This document shows, piece by piece, positions 36,700-44,574 of a stretch of DNA of 64,000 nucleotides. The notes beneath the pieces are model-generated. The model ran no database searches. It saw nothing but the letters and a program-made list of their open reading frames with translations, and was not told where the DNA came from. The position numbers were made by a program, and so were the translations under genes. The stretch comes from Acholeplasmataceae bacterium (GTDB taxonomy: Bacteria > Bacillota_I > Bacilli_A > Acholeplasmatales > UBA5453), in the NCBI GenBank assembly GCA_012837645.1, contig DUQU01000043.1:1-64000 (forward strand). The letters run 5' to 3'. Positions within the stretch are counted from its first letter, which is position 1. Each line of letters opens with the position of its first letter.

Positions 36700-37599
36700 G
36701 TGCTTGAAGTAATAAATGCGAGAAAAGATTATGGCAGTTTGACAGCGGTAAAAGATTTATCCTTTACGATTAAGCCAGGGGAAGTATTTGGCTTACTAGG
36801 AACGAACGGTGCTGGCAAAACTACCACTTTTAAAATGATTATGGGTTTAATTGAACCAACTTCTGGTGAAGTTCTTTTTAATAATAAACCGATTACTTAT
36901 AACGAAGTTGATGAGATTGGTTATATGATTGAAGATCGCTCTTTATTAACCAAAATGGTTGTCAAAGAGTTAATTATTCATTATGGTAGGCTAAAATCAT
37001 TAGAAGAAGAAGAAATCATAACGAGGATGCGTTATTGGTTAAAAAGATTTAATATCGAAAATTATGAAAATAGAAAAATAAATACTTTGTCAAAAGGTAA
37101 TCAACAAAAGATTCAATTCATTACTGCGATTATAAATAATCCTAAACTATTAATCTTAGATGAACCATTTGCTGGTTTAGATCCTTTAAATACTTTAAAA
37201 TTTGTCGAAGTGATTCGTGATTTTCAAAGTAAAGGTGCGATGATTATTTTTTCGACTCATCAAATTGATCATGTCGAGAGTTTTTGCGAGAATTTAATCG
37301 TTTTACAAGACGGTAAACCGGTTATTGCAGGTAATATTAATGAAATTAGAAGTGAATATAAAAAACATAATATTTTAATTAACGCTGCGGGTTTAGAAGA
37401 AGATAAACTAAGAGCTATCAGCGGTGTGTTTGACGTCGTTAAAGATGCTGACCAATGGATTGTTAAAATTGAAGATGAAAAATATCATGAAGAAGTCTTT
37501 AAATATGTGAAAACTTTAAAAAATGTCATTAAATTTGATCTTGAACAAGCTCGCCTTTCAGAAATATTTATCGATAAAGTAGGTGAAGTATATGAGTAA
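36700..37599 (+). CDS. ABC transporter ATP-binding protein (NatA-like)
   Basis: ATPase of an ABC-2 exporter with the permease that follows. The 299-aa product has Walker A GTNGAGKTT, a slightly altered signature (LSKGNQQKI), Walker B LLILDEPFAGLDPLN, the His switch (STHQIDHVE), and a C-terminal extension of about 80 residues as in the Nat/DrrA group. Starts with GTG at 36700 behind AAGGTG. It begins 9 bases after thrS. Substrate unknown; NatAB exports Na+, others export lantibiotics or drugs. Confidence 0.92.
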   Translation: MLEVINARKDYGSLTAVKDLSFTIKPGEVFGLLGTNGAGKTTTFKMIMGLIEPTSGEVLFNNKPITYNEVDEIGYMIEDRSLLTKMVVKELIIHYGRLKSLEEEEIITRMRYWLKRFNIENYENRKINTLSKGNQQKIQFITAIINNPKLLILDEPFAGLDPLNTLKFVEVIRDFQSKGAMIIFSTHQIDHVESFCENLIVLQDGKPVIAGNINEIRSEYKKHNILINAAGLEEDKLRAISGVFDVVKDADQWIVKIEDEKYHEEVFKYVKTLKNVIKFDLEQARLSEIFIDKVGEVYE

Positions 37600-38896
37600 G
37601 TTTTCATATTTATTAAGGTTTCAGCTTTTAAAAAGATTTAAATCGAAAACTTTCGTTATCACTAATATAATTGTGTTTTTATTGCTATTATTAGTTGCTA
37701 ATCTCAATCACATTATTAATGCTTTTGATAAAGGCGAGGCTGATGCATATATTATGGTTGTCAATCAAACTGGTAAAGAGAGTTTTATGGATGACTTAGG
37801 TGCTTTAGAAGAACAATATTACACTGAAGGAATGGGAAGAATTCATTTTGAAATATTAACTGATTATGATGAAAATAGTACCGAGAGAAACATTTTAATT
37901 GCGAGCTTTGATGATGACATTTTAAAAGCGGAATTAAAGAACTCTCATCTTAATTTTTTAAAACAAAACACTCTTCAAAGTTACTTACAAATGCTTAAAA
38001 ACAATTATTTATTTGAAGGTTTGGATAAGGAAGAGATAGAATTACTTGAAAAACTTCAAACACCATTGATTTTAATTGTTGAAACAGAAGATGAAGCGAC
38101 GACCGCTAAAGAAATATTGAGCCTTTTTTCAATGATATTATCGATTCCAATGTTTATGTTAATTGTTTTTTCGGTTCAATATATTGGTGGTTCTATCGTT
38201 GAAGAAAAGTCTTCAAAGGCCATTGAGTATTTAATCGCTAATGTTTCTCCTAAACAACATTTTTTCGCTAAAATCCTTACTAGTTTTACCTTTTTAGTGG
38301 TTCAGATGTTATTGATGCTTGTCTATGGTCTTGTTGGTGGTTTCCTTTCTGCTTTTGTTTTTGGAAAAGCGAGTGGTGGTTCATTAAACCAAATATTGGC
38401 CAGTAATTTTGGCTTAGACGTTTCTGATATGAAAGAAATTTTAACTTATTTACCTTTGGCGCTTTTTTTCTTTTTAGCATTTGCAGGATTAGGTGGTTTG
38501 CTTTTTATGGTGATTATGGCTTTTATCGCTGCCATTTCCAACTCCAATGAAGACTTTCAACAATTTCAGTCACCTTTGATGATCTTAATGTTAGTAGGTT
38601 TTTATGGGGCTTTATTTGGTACGATGGCAGGCCCAAATATCGTGGTGAAGATTTTAGGTTATATTCCCTTTTTCTCTCCTTTTATGGCACCCAGTTTATT
38701 TTTGGCTAATATTTATAGTTGGTATGAAACATTAATTAGTTTACTTGTTTTATCAATAACAACTTACACGATTTATAAATTAATAATGCCAGCCTATAAG
38801 ACAGCTATCTTATCTTATGATACCGATAAATTTTTAAAAAGAATTAGAAAAGCTTTTGGCAAAAACAATAATAATAAAACTACGAATAACAAATAG
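37592..38896 (+). CDS. ABC-2 type permease (NatB-like)
   Basis: Membrane partner of the ATPase upstream. The 434-aa product has one N-terminal hydrophobic helix (about 19-38), a large extracytoplasmic domain to about residue 180, then five further membrane segments (SMILSIPMFMLIVFSVQYI, FLVVQMLLMLVYGLVGGFL, YLPLALFFFLAFAGLGG, LMILMLVGFYGALFG and one near the C-terminus), the NatB/YhaP layout, with EEKSSKAIEYLIAN at the coupling helix. A GTG at 37583 is in frame, but AGGTGAA supports the ATG at 37592. It overlaps the ATPase by 8 bases. Confidence 0.9.
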   Translation: MSKFSYLLRFQLLKRFKSKTFVITNIIVFLLLLLVANLNHIINAFDKGEADAYIMVVNQTGKESFMDDLGALEEQYYTEGMGRIHFEILTDYDENSTERNILIASFDDDILKAELKNSHLNFLKQNTLQSYLQMLKNNYLFEGLDKEEIELLEKLQTPLILIVETEDEATTAKEILSLFSMILSIPMFMLIVFSVQYIGGSIVEEKSSKAIEYLIANVSPKQHFFAKILTSFTFLVVQMLLMLVYGLVGGFLSAFVFGKASGGSLNQILASNFGLDVSDMKEILTYLPLALFFFLAFAGLGGLLFMVIMAFIAAISNSNEDFQQFQSPLMILMLVGFYGALFGTMAGPNIVVKILGYIPFFSPFMAPSLFLANIYSWYETLISLLVLSITTYTIYKLIMPAYKTAILSYDTDKFLKRIRKAFGKNNNNKTTNNK

Positions 38897-38908
38897 AAAG
38901 GATAAAAT

Positions 38909-39904
38909 ATGGCGAATTATCAAACATTAAAAAAAGCAATCGAAGCTTTGATTGACCCTGGTTATGATAAAACTTTAAAAGAAGTAGAGGGATTAAAGAA
39001 ATTAACGATTGGGCCGACTGGAGTTGTCGATGTCATAGTGGCTTTAAAACATATAGATCAAGGTTACGAACAAGAATTTAAGCTTAAACTAACCAAGTTA
39101 GTAAAAGTTCAATATAAATTTCCCGGCATTAAAACCGAGTTTGTGAGAAATGATTTTTTACCAAAAGGAGAAAAAAGACTTGTTTATATTGGGGTTGCCT
39201 CAGGAAAAGGGGGAGTTGGTAAATCAACCGTTACAGCTAATCTTGCTTACGCACTTACAAAATTAGGTAAGAAGGTGGGGATTATCGACGCTGACGTGTA
39301 TGGCGCTACAATTGCTGATATTTTTAATATTAGCACTGCTAAACCTACTAGCTCCGAAGATAACATGATGATTCCTCCCCTTGCTTTAGATATTGAAATT
39401 ATCTCGACAGCCTTTTTTATTGATAGTGGTAAACCAATTTTATGGAGAGGTCCAATGTTAGGTAAACTATTGAATAATTATTTTTACGGTGTTAAATGGC
39501 GTGAAAATACTGATTATATTTTAATTGACTTACCTCCCGGAACCGGAGATACCGCTCTCGATATTAGTAAATACGCGCCGCAAACAAAAATGATTATTAT
39601 TACAATACCACATCTTAACGCGTCAAGCGTTGCGTTAAAGGCGGGATTAGGGGCTCAGAAAATCGGTCATGATTTAGTTGGTGTAGTAGAAAATATGAGT
39701 TATTATTATAATAATTATTCTCATCAAAAAGAATATTTGTTTGGAAAGGGTGGCGGAGAATTAGTTGCTAATAATTTAAAAGTTGACTTATTAGCTCAAA
39801 TCCCTTTAAATCAGCCCCAAAGTGGTCATTTATATGAGAGTGATGAAAAGGTGGGAAAAGTCTATCTAGAATTGGCTGAAAAGCTAATCTCTAAAATAAA
39901 ATAA
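38909..39904 (+). CDS. Mrp/NBP35-family P-loop ATPase lacking all cysteines
   Basis: The 331-aa product has an N-terminal MIP18/DUF59-like domain (residues 1-75), a deviant Walker A (ASGKGGVGKST, 97-107), IIDADVYGATIADIFNI, and the LIDLPPGTGDTALDI Walker B region. Mrp proteins act as carriers of iron-sulphur clusters and usually hold a CxxC near the C-terminus in the VVENMSYFxCPxC context; here that context reads VVENMSYYYNNYSHQKEY, and the protein has no cysteine anywhere. It therefore cannot hold a cluster in the standard way and may have another role. AAAGGA precedes the ATG, and a strong terminator follows. Confidence 0.92.
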   Translation: MANYQTLKKAIEALIDPGYDKTLKEVEGLKKLTIGPTGVVDVIVALKHIDQGYEQEFKLKLTKLVKVQYKFPGIKTEFVRNDFLPKGEKRLVYIGVASGKGGVGKSTVTANLAYALTKLGKKVGIIDADVYGATIADIFNISTAKPTSSEDNMMIPPLALDIEIISTAFFIDSGKPILWRGPMLGKLLNNYFYGVKWRENTDYILIDLPPGTGDTALDISKYAPQTKMIIITIPHLNASSVALKAGLGAQKIGHDLVGVVENMSYYYNNYSHQKEYLFGKGGGELVANNLKVDLLAQIPLNQPQSGHLYESDEKVGKVYLELAEKLISKIK

Positions 39905-39927
39905 GAATTGCGAGTCAATTCTTTTTT
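39904..39927 (+). terminator. Intrinsic terminator after the Mrp gene
   Basis: AGAATTG (39904-39910), loop CGAGT, CAATTCT (39916-39922), then a T-run to 39927. Confidence 0.85.
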
Positions 39928-39975
39928 AGATGTAAAGCGATAAAATTATTAGTTAATAAAATATGCATTGTTATC

Positions 39976-40004
39976 TTTACAATCCGATTGTTAGATGTTA
40001 TACT
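39976..40004 (+). promoter_or_regulatory. Promoter of the DUF4143 ATPase gene
   Basis: TTTACA (39976-39981), 17 bases, TATACT (39999-40004) with TG at 39996-39997. Confidence 0.65.
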
Positions 40005-40021
40005 CAAGAAAAGGTGATTAG

Positions 40022-41317
40022 ATGCTAAAAAGAAAAATAACAGAAAATTTAAATAGTTGGCGTGAGGATTTGAATAAAAAGATACTTTTTTTAAAAGGTC
40101 CTAAGTTTGTTGGCAAAACAACTTCCGTTAAGTTGTTTGCGGAAAGTAATTATGAGTATGTCGTTTATCTTAATTTTGAAGAATCACCATTATTAAAGTC
40201 GATCTTTACTAGCAGTTTAGCTATTAGTAACCTTTTAAAACAAATGAGTTTAAAGTTACCTCCTCATAAATTAATTCCTGGAAAAACAATTTTAATATTA
40301 GATGAAATTCATTTATGCCCTCAAGCCCGGAAAGGGGCTTATGTTTTAAGTGAGGAGAAAAACATTGATATTATTTTAATTTCTTCATATCATCAAGCTA
40401 ATCGTGATAAATTTGATTCTACTATTACTGAATTTGAAGAGGAGTTATTGATGTCCAGTTTGGATTTAGAAGAATTTTTTTGGGCTCATGGGATTCATGA
40501 AGAGACGATAAAATTAGTAAAAGAACATTTTTTAAACAAAACAGTAATTCCCAGCACTATTCATGAGCAGTTAATACAATTGTTTAAAGAATATATGATT
40601 GTTGGTGGTTTACCTGAGATTGTTTATGAATTTATTAATAATCATAATTACCGAAAGGTTGCAAGATTACAACAAGAACGCTTATTACAAATTAAAAAAG
40701 ACGCTTCATCATTTTTAGATAAACCACTTTTCCGTAAAGTAGTGATGTCTTATGATTCGATTTATCAACAATTGATAAAAGAATATAAGAAATTCCAATA
40801 TGGAGTAGTAGAAAACAAAGGTAATGCGCGTAAGTTTGAATCCTCTGTTTTATGGTTATATGACGCTGATTTAATTAATATCTCTTTTGAAATTGATAAA
40901 CTTAGTTATCCTTTTAGAGATTATGCTCGTTATGATATCTTTAAAGTTTATTATCGTGATGTCGGTTTTTTAGCAGCGCAAACTAGCATTGAAGATAAAA
41001 AAGCGTTGTTAGATGGTAATTTTAATATTTTAAATGACGCTCTTTTAGAACAAACGATCGCCGATTTATTAACAAAGTTAGGATACCGCCTTTATTATTT
41101 TATGAAGGGAACGACACTGGCGATGGAGTTTATCATTTTGTATCAAGATCAAGTTACCGCTTTATCAGTTAATAATGCTGATAATACTAAATCTAAGGCT
41201 TTAGAATCGATGTTTAGTAATTATCATTTGAAAAAAGCCATTAAATTATCCAAAAATAACATTTCAGTAGTAGAAAATGAACTCCAAGTTCCGCTTTACT
41301 GCATTATGTTTTTATAA
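40022..41317 (+). CDS. AAA_14/DUF4143-family ATPase
   Basis: The 431-aa protein has a P-loop FLKGPKFVGKTTSVK (residues 22-36), Walker B KTILILDEIHLCP, and the family middle and C-terminal parts (VGGLPEIVYEF, an LLQIKKDASSF helix, SSVLWLYDADLI, and an ending resembling a restriction-endonuclease-like fold). In many members the C-terminal fold carries E...D...ExK; here the region is MEFIILYQDQVTALSVN, so catalytic residues look degraded. Such proteins are common, patchily distributed, and of unknown role. It has its own promoter and follows a terminator, so it is an independent unit upstream of the ZIP gene. Confidence 0.8.
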   Translation: MLKRKITENLNSWREDLNKKILFLKGPKFVGKTTSVKLFAESNYEYVVYLNFEESPLLKSIFTSSLAISNLLKQMSLKLPPHKLIPGKTILILDEIHLCPQARKGAYVLSEEKNIDIILISSYHQANRDKFDSTITEFEEELLMSSLDLEEFFWAHGIHEETIKLVKEHFLNKTVIPSTIHEQLIQLFKEYMIVGGLPEIVYEFINNHNYRKVARLQQERLLQIKKDASSFLDKPLFRKVVMSYDSIYQQLIKEYKKFQYGVVENKGNARKFESSVLWLYDADLINISFEIDKLSYPFRDYARYDIFKVYYRDVGFLAAQTSIEDKKALLDGNFNILNDALLEQTIADLLTKLGYRLYYFMKGTTLAMEFIILYQDQVTALSVNNADNTKSKALESMFSNYHLKKAIKLSKNNISVVENELQVPLYCIMFL

Positions 41318-41326
41318 GGATTTTAT

Positions 41327-42157
41327 ATGATTGCTTGGCTTCTTAGTTTACCAATATGGCTCGTGGCTTTATTGGGAGGATTATTTACTTGGTTCGTGAC
41401 ACTATTAGGTGCTGCCTTAGTCTTTTTCTTTAAAACTATTAATAATAAAATGTATGCGCTTATTTTAGGGTTTGCCTCAGGAATTATGGTTGCTGCTTCA
41501 ATTTGGAGTTTAATTATTCCCGCTTTAGAATATGCCGAAGAACTTGGTTATTTGCCTTGGCTGGTGGCTGCTGTGGGAATTTTTTTAGGTGTGCTTTTCC
41601 TTTTTCTTTTTGATAAGATTTTACCGCATGTTCACTTTGGAGAAAACCAACCGGAAGGTATTAAAACTTCTTGGTCAAGAACGAGATTATTAATTTTTTC
41701 AATAACTTTACACAATATTCCAGAAGGCTTGGCTGTTGGAGTTGCTGTTGGGGCTGTTGGAGCGGTTATTAAAGTTGGTGGTGACGCTACAGCAGCTATG
41801 GTTGCAGCCTTAGCAGTAATTATTGGAATTGCGATTCAAGATTTTCCTGAAGGTGCTGCCGTTTCTATTCCTTTAAGACAAGAAGGATTATCGAGAAGAA
41901 GAGCTTTTAACTTTGGACAATTAAGTGCGATTGTGGAACCTGTTTTCGCAGTTATAGGGGCTCTTTTAGTTTCTTTTACAGAAAAAATATTACCTTTTGC
42001 TTTAGCTTTTTCAGCTGGTGCGATGATATTTGTGGTGGTAGAAGAATTAGTCCCCGAAGCGCGGCAACGATCGAGCGTTTCTGGCGCTCATTATTCTACT
42101 TGGGGTTTTACAATTGGCTTTATTATAATGATGATTTTAGATGTTGCTTTAGGTTAA
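41327..42157 (+). CDS. ZIP-family metal transporter (ZupT/GufA-like)
   Basis: Predicted Zn2+/Fe2+ uptake permease. The 276-aa product has eight hydrophobic segments and the signature metal-site motifs HNIPEGLAVGVAVG (around residue 128) and QDFPEGAAVSIPL (around 180), plus a His-containing cytosolic loop (DKILPHVHFGE). Close to the GufA subfamily, with long TM2-TM3 loop. It lies 9 bases after the DUF4143 gene, and the next ORF begins two bases after its stop codon. Confidence 0.92.
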   Translation: MIAWLLSLPIWLVALLGGLFTWFVTLLGAALVFFFKTINNKMYALILGFASGIMVAASIWSLIIPALEYAEELGYLPWLVAAVGIFLGVLFLFLFDKILPHVHFGENQPEGIKTSWSRTRLLIFSITLHNIPEGLAVGVAVGAVGAVIKVGGDATAAMVAALAVIIGIAIQDFPEGAAVSIPLRQEGLSRRRAFNFGQLSAIVEPVFAVIGALLVSFTEKILPFALAFSAGAMIFVVVEELVPEARQRSSVSGAHYSTWGFTIGFIIMMILDVALG

Positions 42158-42158
42158 A

Positions 42159-42587
42159 ATGACAACAACAAGAATCTCGTTAAGTCGGAAGCTTAGTTGC
42201 TCTCTTGATCACTTTATTGAAAGTTTATTTGATTACCAGTTAATGAAAAATTACCAACAACCGCCTTTAATTAGTTATCAACTTGTTAAGGGAAACTTCT
42301 TAGAAGAAGGAGCGGTTGTTAAACTTTTTTATGATAATGAGAAAACAAAAGTAATTACCGAAACCATTATTAAAAATAATTTGCCTAAGGAAATAATAAT
42401 TGAACAAAAATATTTTCATGTTTTAGTAATAATTAAGCATCGATTTAACAATAATATTTGGTTTGTAGATTATCAGTTTATTACTACTACTAAAAAAACA
42501 ATCGATAAAGAAGGTTTAGCTAAGCAATTAGAAGAAGATATGGAAGGTTTTTTAAAGTACTATGATAAGATTAGCAAACTTAAATGA
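42159..42587 (+). CDS. Unknown 142-aa protein, possibly SRPBCC/START-like
   Basis: I do not recognise the exact family. The N-terminal helix (SCSLDHFIESLFDYQL), alternating strands with VKLFYDNEKTKVITETIIKNNLPKEIIIEQ, a strand pair (WFVDYQFITTTKK), and a long C-terminal helix (LAKQLEEDMEGFLKYYDKI) fit the helix-grip fold of SRPBCC proteins. No signal peptide or membrane segment. Translation is likely coupled to the ZIP gene, which ends 2 bases earlier; the following acetyltransferase overlaps it by 26 bases. Confidence 0.65.
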   Translation: MTTTRISLSRKLSCSLDHFIESLFDYQLMKNYQQPPLISYQLVKGNFLEEGAVVKLFYDNEKTKVITETIIKNNLPKEIIIEQKYFHVLVIIKHRFNNNIWFVDYQFITTTKKTIDKEGLAKQLEEDMEGFLKYYDKISKLK

Positions 42588-43056
42588 TTTAAAAGCGATT
42601 ATTAGTATTTATCAGGAAGCTAAAGTAAGGATGAAAGCTGCGCAAATCAAGCAGTGGGAGGGTGATTATCCTAATCAAAAGTTACTTGAAGAAGATATTT
42701 TGGGAGGTCATTTATTCGTTTTTGTGAGCGCTCATTTAGTGGTGGGAGTAATGGCCGTTTTTAAAGAAGAAATCACTTATCAAAATATTATTGGCAGTTG
42801 GCTCAACGATAAGCCATACCGTGTTATTCACCGAATCGCTGTTAAAGAAGGATATACTAACCAAGGCATCGCTTTAAAAATGTTAGATTTTGTTTTAAAT
42901 CACTACCAGCAAGATCTTAAAATAGATACTCATCCTGATAACATTCCGATGCAAAAACTTTTAAAAAAAGCGCAATTTGTTTATTGCGGTAAGACGTATA
43001 TCGGACCTAAAAGTAATGATTTGAGGTGGTGTTATCAAAAACTATATCAAGAATAA
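42562..43056 (+). CDS. GNAT-family N-acetyltransferase
   Basis: The 164-aa product opens with the GNAT beta-1/alpha-1 pattern (IRLANLNDLKAIISIYQEAK), has a V.G...V strand, and the acetyl-CoA region HRIAVKEGYTNQGIALKMLDFVLNH (Q.xGxA form), then IDTHPDNIPMQKLLKKAQFVYCG, where a bound substrate site is typical of the ElaA/YjaB-like group. Acceptor unknown. The start overlaps the previous gene, and its 3' end overlaps the phosphodiesterase gene. Confidence 0.88.
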   Translation: MIRLANLNDLKAIISIYQEAKVRMKAAQIKQWEGDYPNQKLLEEDILGGHLFVFVSAHLVVGVMAVFKEEITYQNIIGSWLNDKPYRVIHRIAVKEGYTNQGIALKMLDFVLNHYQQDLKIDTHPDNIPMQKLLKKAQFVYCGKTYIGPKSNDLRWCYQKLYQE

Positions 43057-44137
43057 TTATAATAAAAACAATCTTGTTAATCTTTCTAATTCAATCTTAA
43101 AATATTACGGGATTGAAACTTTTCATCCGACTTTAACTGGTTTGGATGAAGTTTTAAAAACTAATTATCCCCACCTGGTTTTAATTTTAATCGATGGGAT
43201 GGGAGTTAATATTTTAAAGCAGCATTTAGATTCTAATGCACTTTTAAACAAACACTATAAAAGGGCTTTAAATACTGTTTTTCCACCGACAACAGTGGCG
43301 GCGACCACTGCTTTATTAAGTGCGAAAACACCCTATGAAACTGGGTTTTTAGGTTGGACTCAATATAACAAAAATGCTAACGTAACTGAAACGCTCTTTT
43401 TGGAAGAAGAAACAATAACTAAAACGAAAGTTAGTAATTCTTTATTAAAACAACTAAATTATCAAAGCATTATTGATAAAATAAAAACTAAACATCCAGA
43501 GATGCAAGTTGAAAAATTGGCGATCAAGCCGCTTTTTAATTGCGATTTTGAAACTTTTTCCGAGCAGCTCAATAGGGCTTTAATGAATACTTTTTCCCAG
43601 CAGAGTTTTACTTATCTTTATTATCCCTTATTAGATACTTTATTACATAGTGTCGGAACTAAAGATTTAAAAGTTAGCCAACATTTAAAAGATATCAATA
43701 ATGATTATGAAAAGTTTATCGATGAAATTGCCGATGATGTCTTAGTACTAACAACCGCCGATCATGGTTTTGTTGATGTGGAAATTATCAATCTTTCATA
43801 TTATCCCAAATTAACCAAACTTTTAAAAAGGGCACCATCGATTGAAAGTAGGAGTATGACGTTTTTTGTAAAAAGCCTTTATAAAAGAAAATTTAAAACA
43901 CTTTTTAAGAAATATTTTAATGAGGACTTTAATTTATATAGTAAAAAGGAAGTAAAAAGGTTAAAACTATTTGGGAAAGGAAAAAAGCATCCCCTCTTTG
44001 AAAGTTTTTTAGGCGATTTTTTGGCTGTTGCTAAAACTAATAAAGCCTTTTCGCTAAAAAACGATAATGGTTTAAAAGCCCAACATGGTGGTGGTCTTTT
44101 AGAAGAGTTTTTAATTCCTTTAATAATAAACAAATAA
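43034..44137 (+). CDS. Alkaline-phosphatase-superfamily phosphodiesterase with non-canonical start
   Basis: Metal-dependent phosphatase or phosphodiesterase of the nucleotide pyrophosphatase type. Visible are LVLILIDGMGVNIL (first Asp), the Thr nucleophile region FPPTTVAATTALLSAKTPYETGFLGW, TTADHGFVD, and KAQHGGGLLEE. The first standard start in frame is TTG 43142, but the frame is open back to 43025 and encodes LVNLSNSILKYYGIETFHPTL, which looks like family N-terminal sequence just ahead of the core. No ATG, GTG or TTG lies in that stretch; GAGGTGG at 43023-43029 precedes an ATC at 43034, so I place the start there provisionally. Overlaps the GNAT gene by 23 bases. Confidence 0.75.
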   Translation: MKNYIKNNYNKNNLVNLSNSILKYYGIETFHPTLTGLDEVLKTNYPHLVLILIDGMGVNILKQHLDSNALLNKHYKRALNTVFPPTTVAATTALLSAKTPYETGFLGWTQYNKNANVTETLFLEEETITKTKVSNSLLKQLNYQSIIDKIKTKHPEMQVEKLAIKPLFNCDFETFSEQLNRALMNTFSQQSFTYLYYPLLDTLLHSVGTKDLKVSQHLKDINNDYEKFIDEIADDVLVLTTADHGFVDVEIINLSYYPKLTKLLKRAPSIESRSMTFFVKSLYKRKFKTLFKKYFNEDFNLYSKKEVKRLKLFGKGKKHPLFESFLGDFLAVAKTNKAFSLKNDNGLKAQHGGGLLEEFLIPLIINK

Positions 44138-44138
44138 A

Positions 44139-44147
44139 TGTTATAAT
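44139..44147 (+). promoter_or_regulatory. Extended -10 promoter of the 64-aa ORF
   Basis: TGTTATAAT at 44139-44147, starting right after the stop of the phosphodiesterase gene. Confidence 0.55.
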
Positions 44148-44176
44148 AAAGAAGCGATAAAGAAGGTGATTAGAAG

Positions 44177-44371
44177 ATGGCTTGGCATGATGAAACGTAT
44201 ATTATTGGCGAAAAAGTGCAAGTAAAAAACGAAAAAGAAATGGGAGTTGTAACGAGAATTGATCAGGAAAGAGATTTAGTTTTCGTGCAATTTAAACGGA
44301 TGAGAGAAGAGTCTTATCCTTATCCAGAAGCTTTTGAACAAGGTTACTTAGTTATGAAAATAAACAAATAA
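44177..44371 (+). CDS. Unknown 64-aa protein, SH3/Tudor-like
   Basis: A small soluble protein: YIIGEKVQVKNEKEMGVVTRIDQERDLVFVQF reads as a five-stranded barrel similar to the C-terminal Tudor domain of UvrD/PcrA helicases or a CarD-like module. No family can be named with confidence. It has its own promoter, AAGGTG 8 bases before the ATG, and a terminator, which makes a real monocistronic gene likely. Confidence 0.75.
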   Translation: MAWHDETYIIGEKVQVKNEKEMGVVTRIDQERDLVFVQFKRMREESYPYPEAFEQGYLVMKINK

Positions 44372-44376
44372 AGCAT

Positions 44377-44402
44377 CACTACTTAAAAGTGGTGTTTTTT
44401 TT
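44377..44402 (+). terminator. Terminator of the 64-aa ORF
   Basis: CACTACTT (44377-44384) and AAGTGGTG (44387-44394) pair with one G-T wobble (a few loop-side bases stay open), followed by eight Ts. Confidence 0.75.
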
Positions 44403-44430
44403 AAAATAAAAACCACTAATAAAAGTGGTT
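44403..44430 (-). terminator. Terminator of tRNA-Lys (minus strand)
   Basis: AACCACT (44411-44417) and AGTGGTT (44424-44430) form a 7-bp stem; on the minus strand it is followed by a T-rich tail (44410 down to 44403). It lies just past the tRNA 3' end. Confidence 0.75.
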
Positions 44431-44439
44431 TAAGGTCTT

Positions 44440-44515
44440 TGGTACAGCCTCGGAGGATCGAACTCCGGACCCACAGATTAAGAGTCTGTTGCTCTGCCTA
44501 CTGAGCTAAGGCTGC
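44440..44515 (-). tRNA. tRNA-Lys (anticodon CTT)
   Basis: A full 76-base cloverleaf is visible: acceptor GCAGCCT paired with AGGCTGT (one G-T at the first pair), D stem GCTC/GAGC, anticodon stem ACAGA/TCTGT around the loop CTCTTAA (anticodon CTT, reading AAG), T stem CGGAG/CTCCG with TTCGATC loop, discriminator A, and encoded CCA. It stands alone with its own promoter and terminator. Confidence 0.95.
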
Positions 44516-44529
44516 AAATTAACGTAGTT

Positions 44530-44558
44530 ATAATAACATAGTTATTTTTAAAATTCAA
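44530..44558 (-). promoter_or_regulatory. tRNA-Lys promoter
   Basis: On the minus strand TTGAAT (44558-44553), 17 bases, TATTAT (44535-44530) with TG just before it. On the plus strand a TATAAT (44529-44534) overlaps and may serve the Nudix gene. Confidence 0.7.
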
Positions 44559-44574
44559 TCTAAAGGAGCGAATT

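Noticed and set aside
43879-44133. 84-aa open frame on the minus strand
   Set aside because: It lies fully within the phosphodiesterase gene, has no ribosome site and reads like antisense of a conserved protein.
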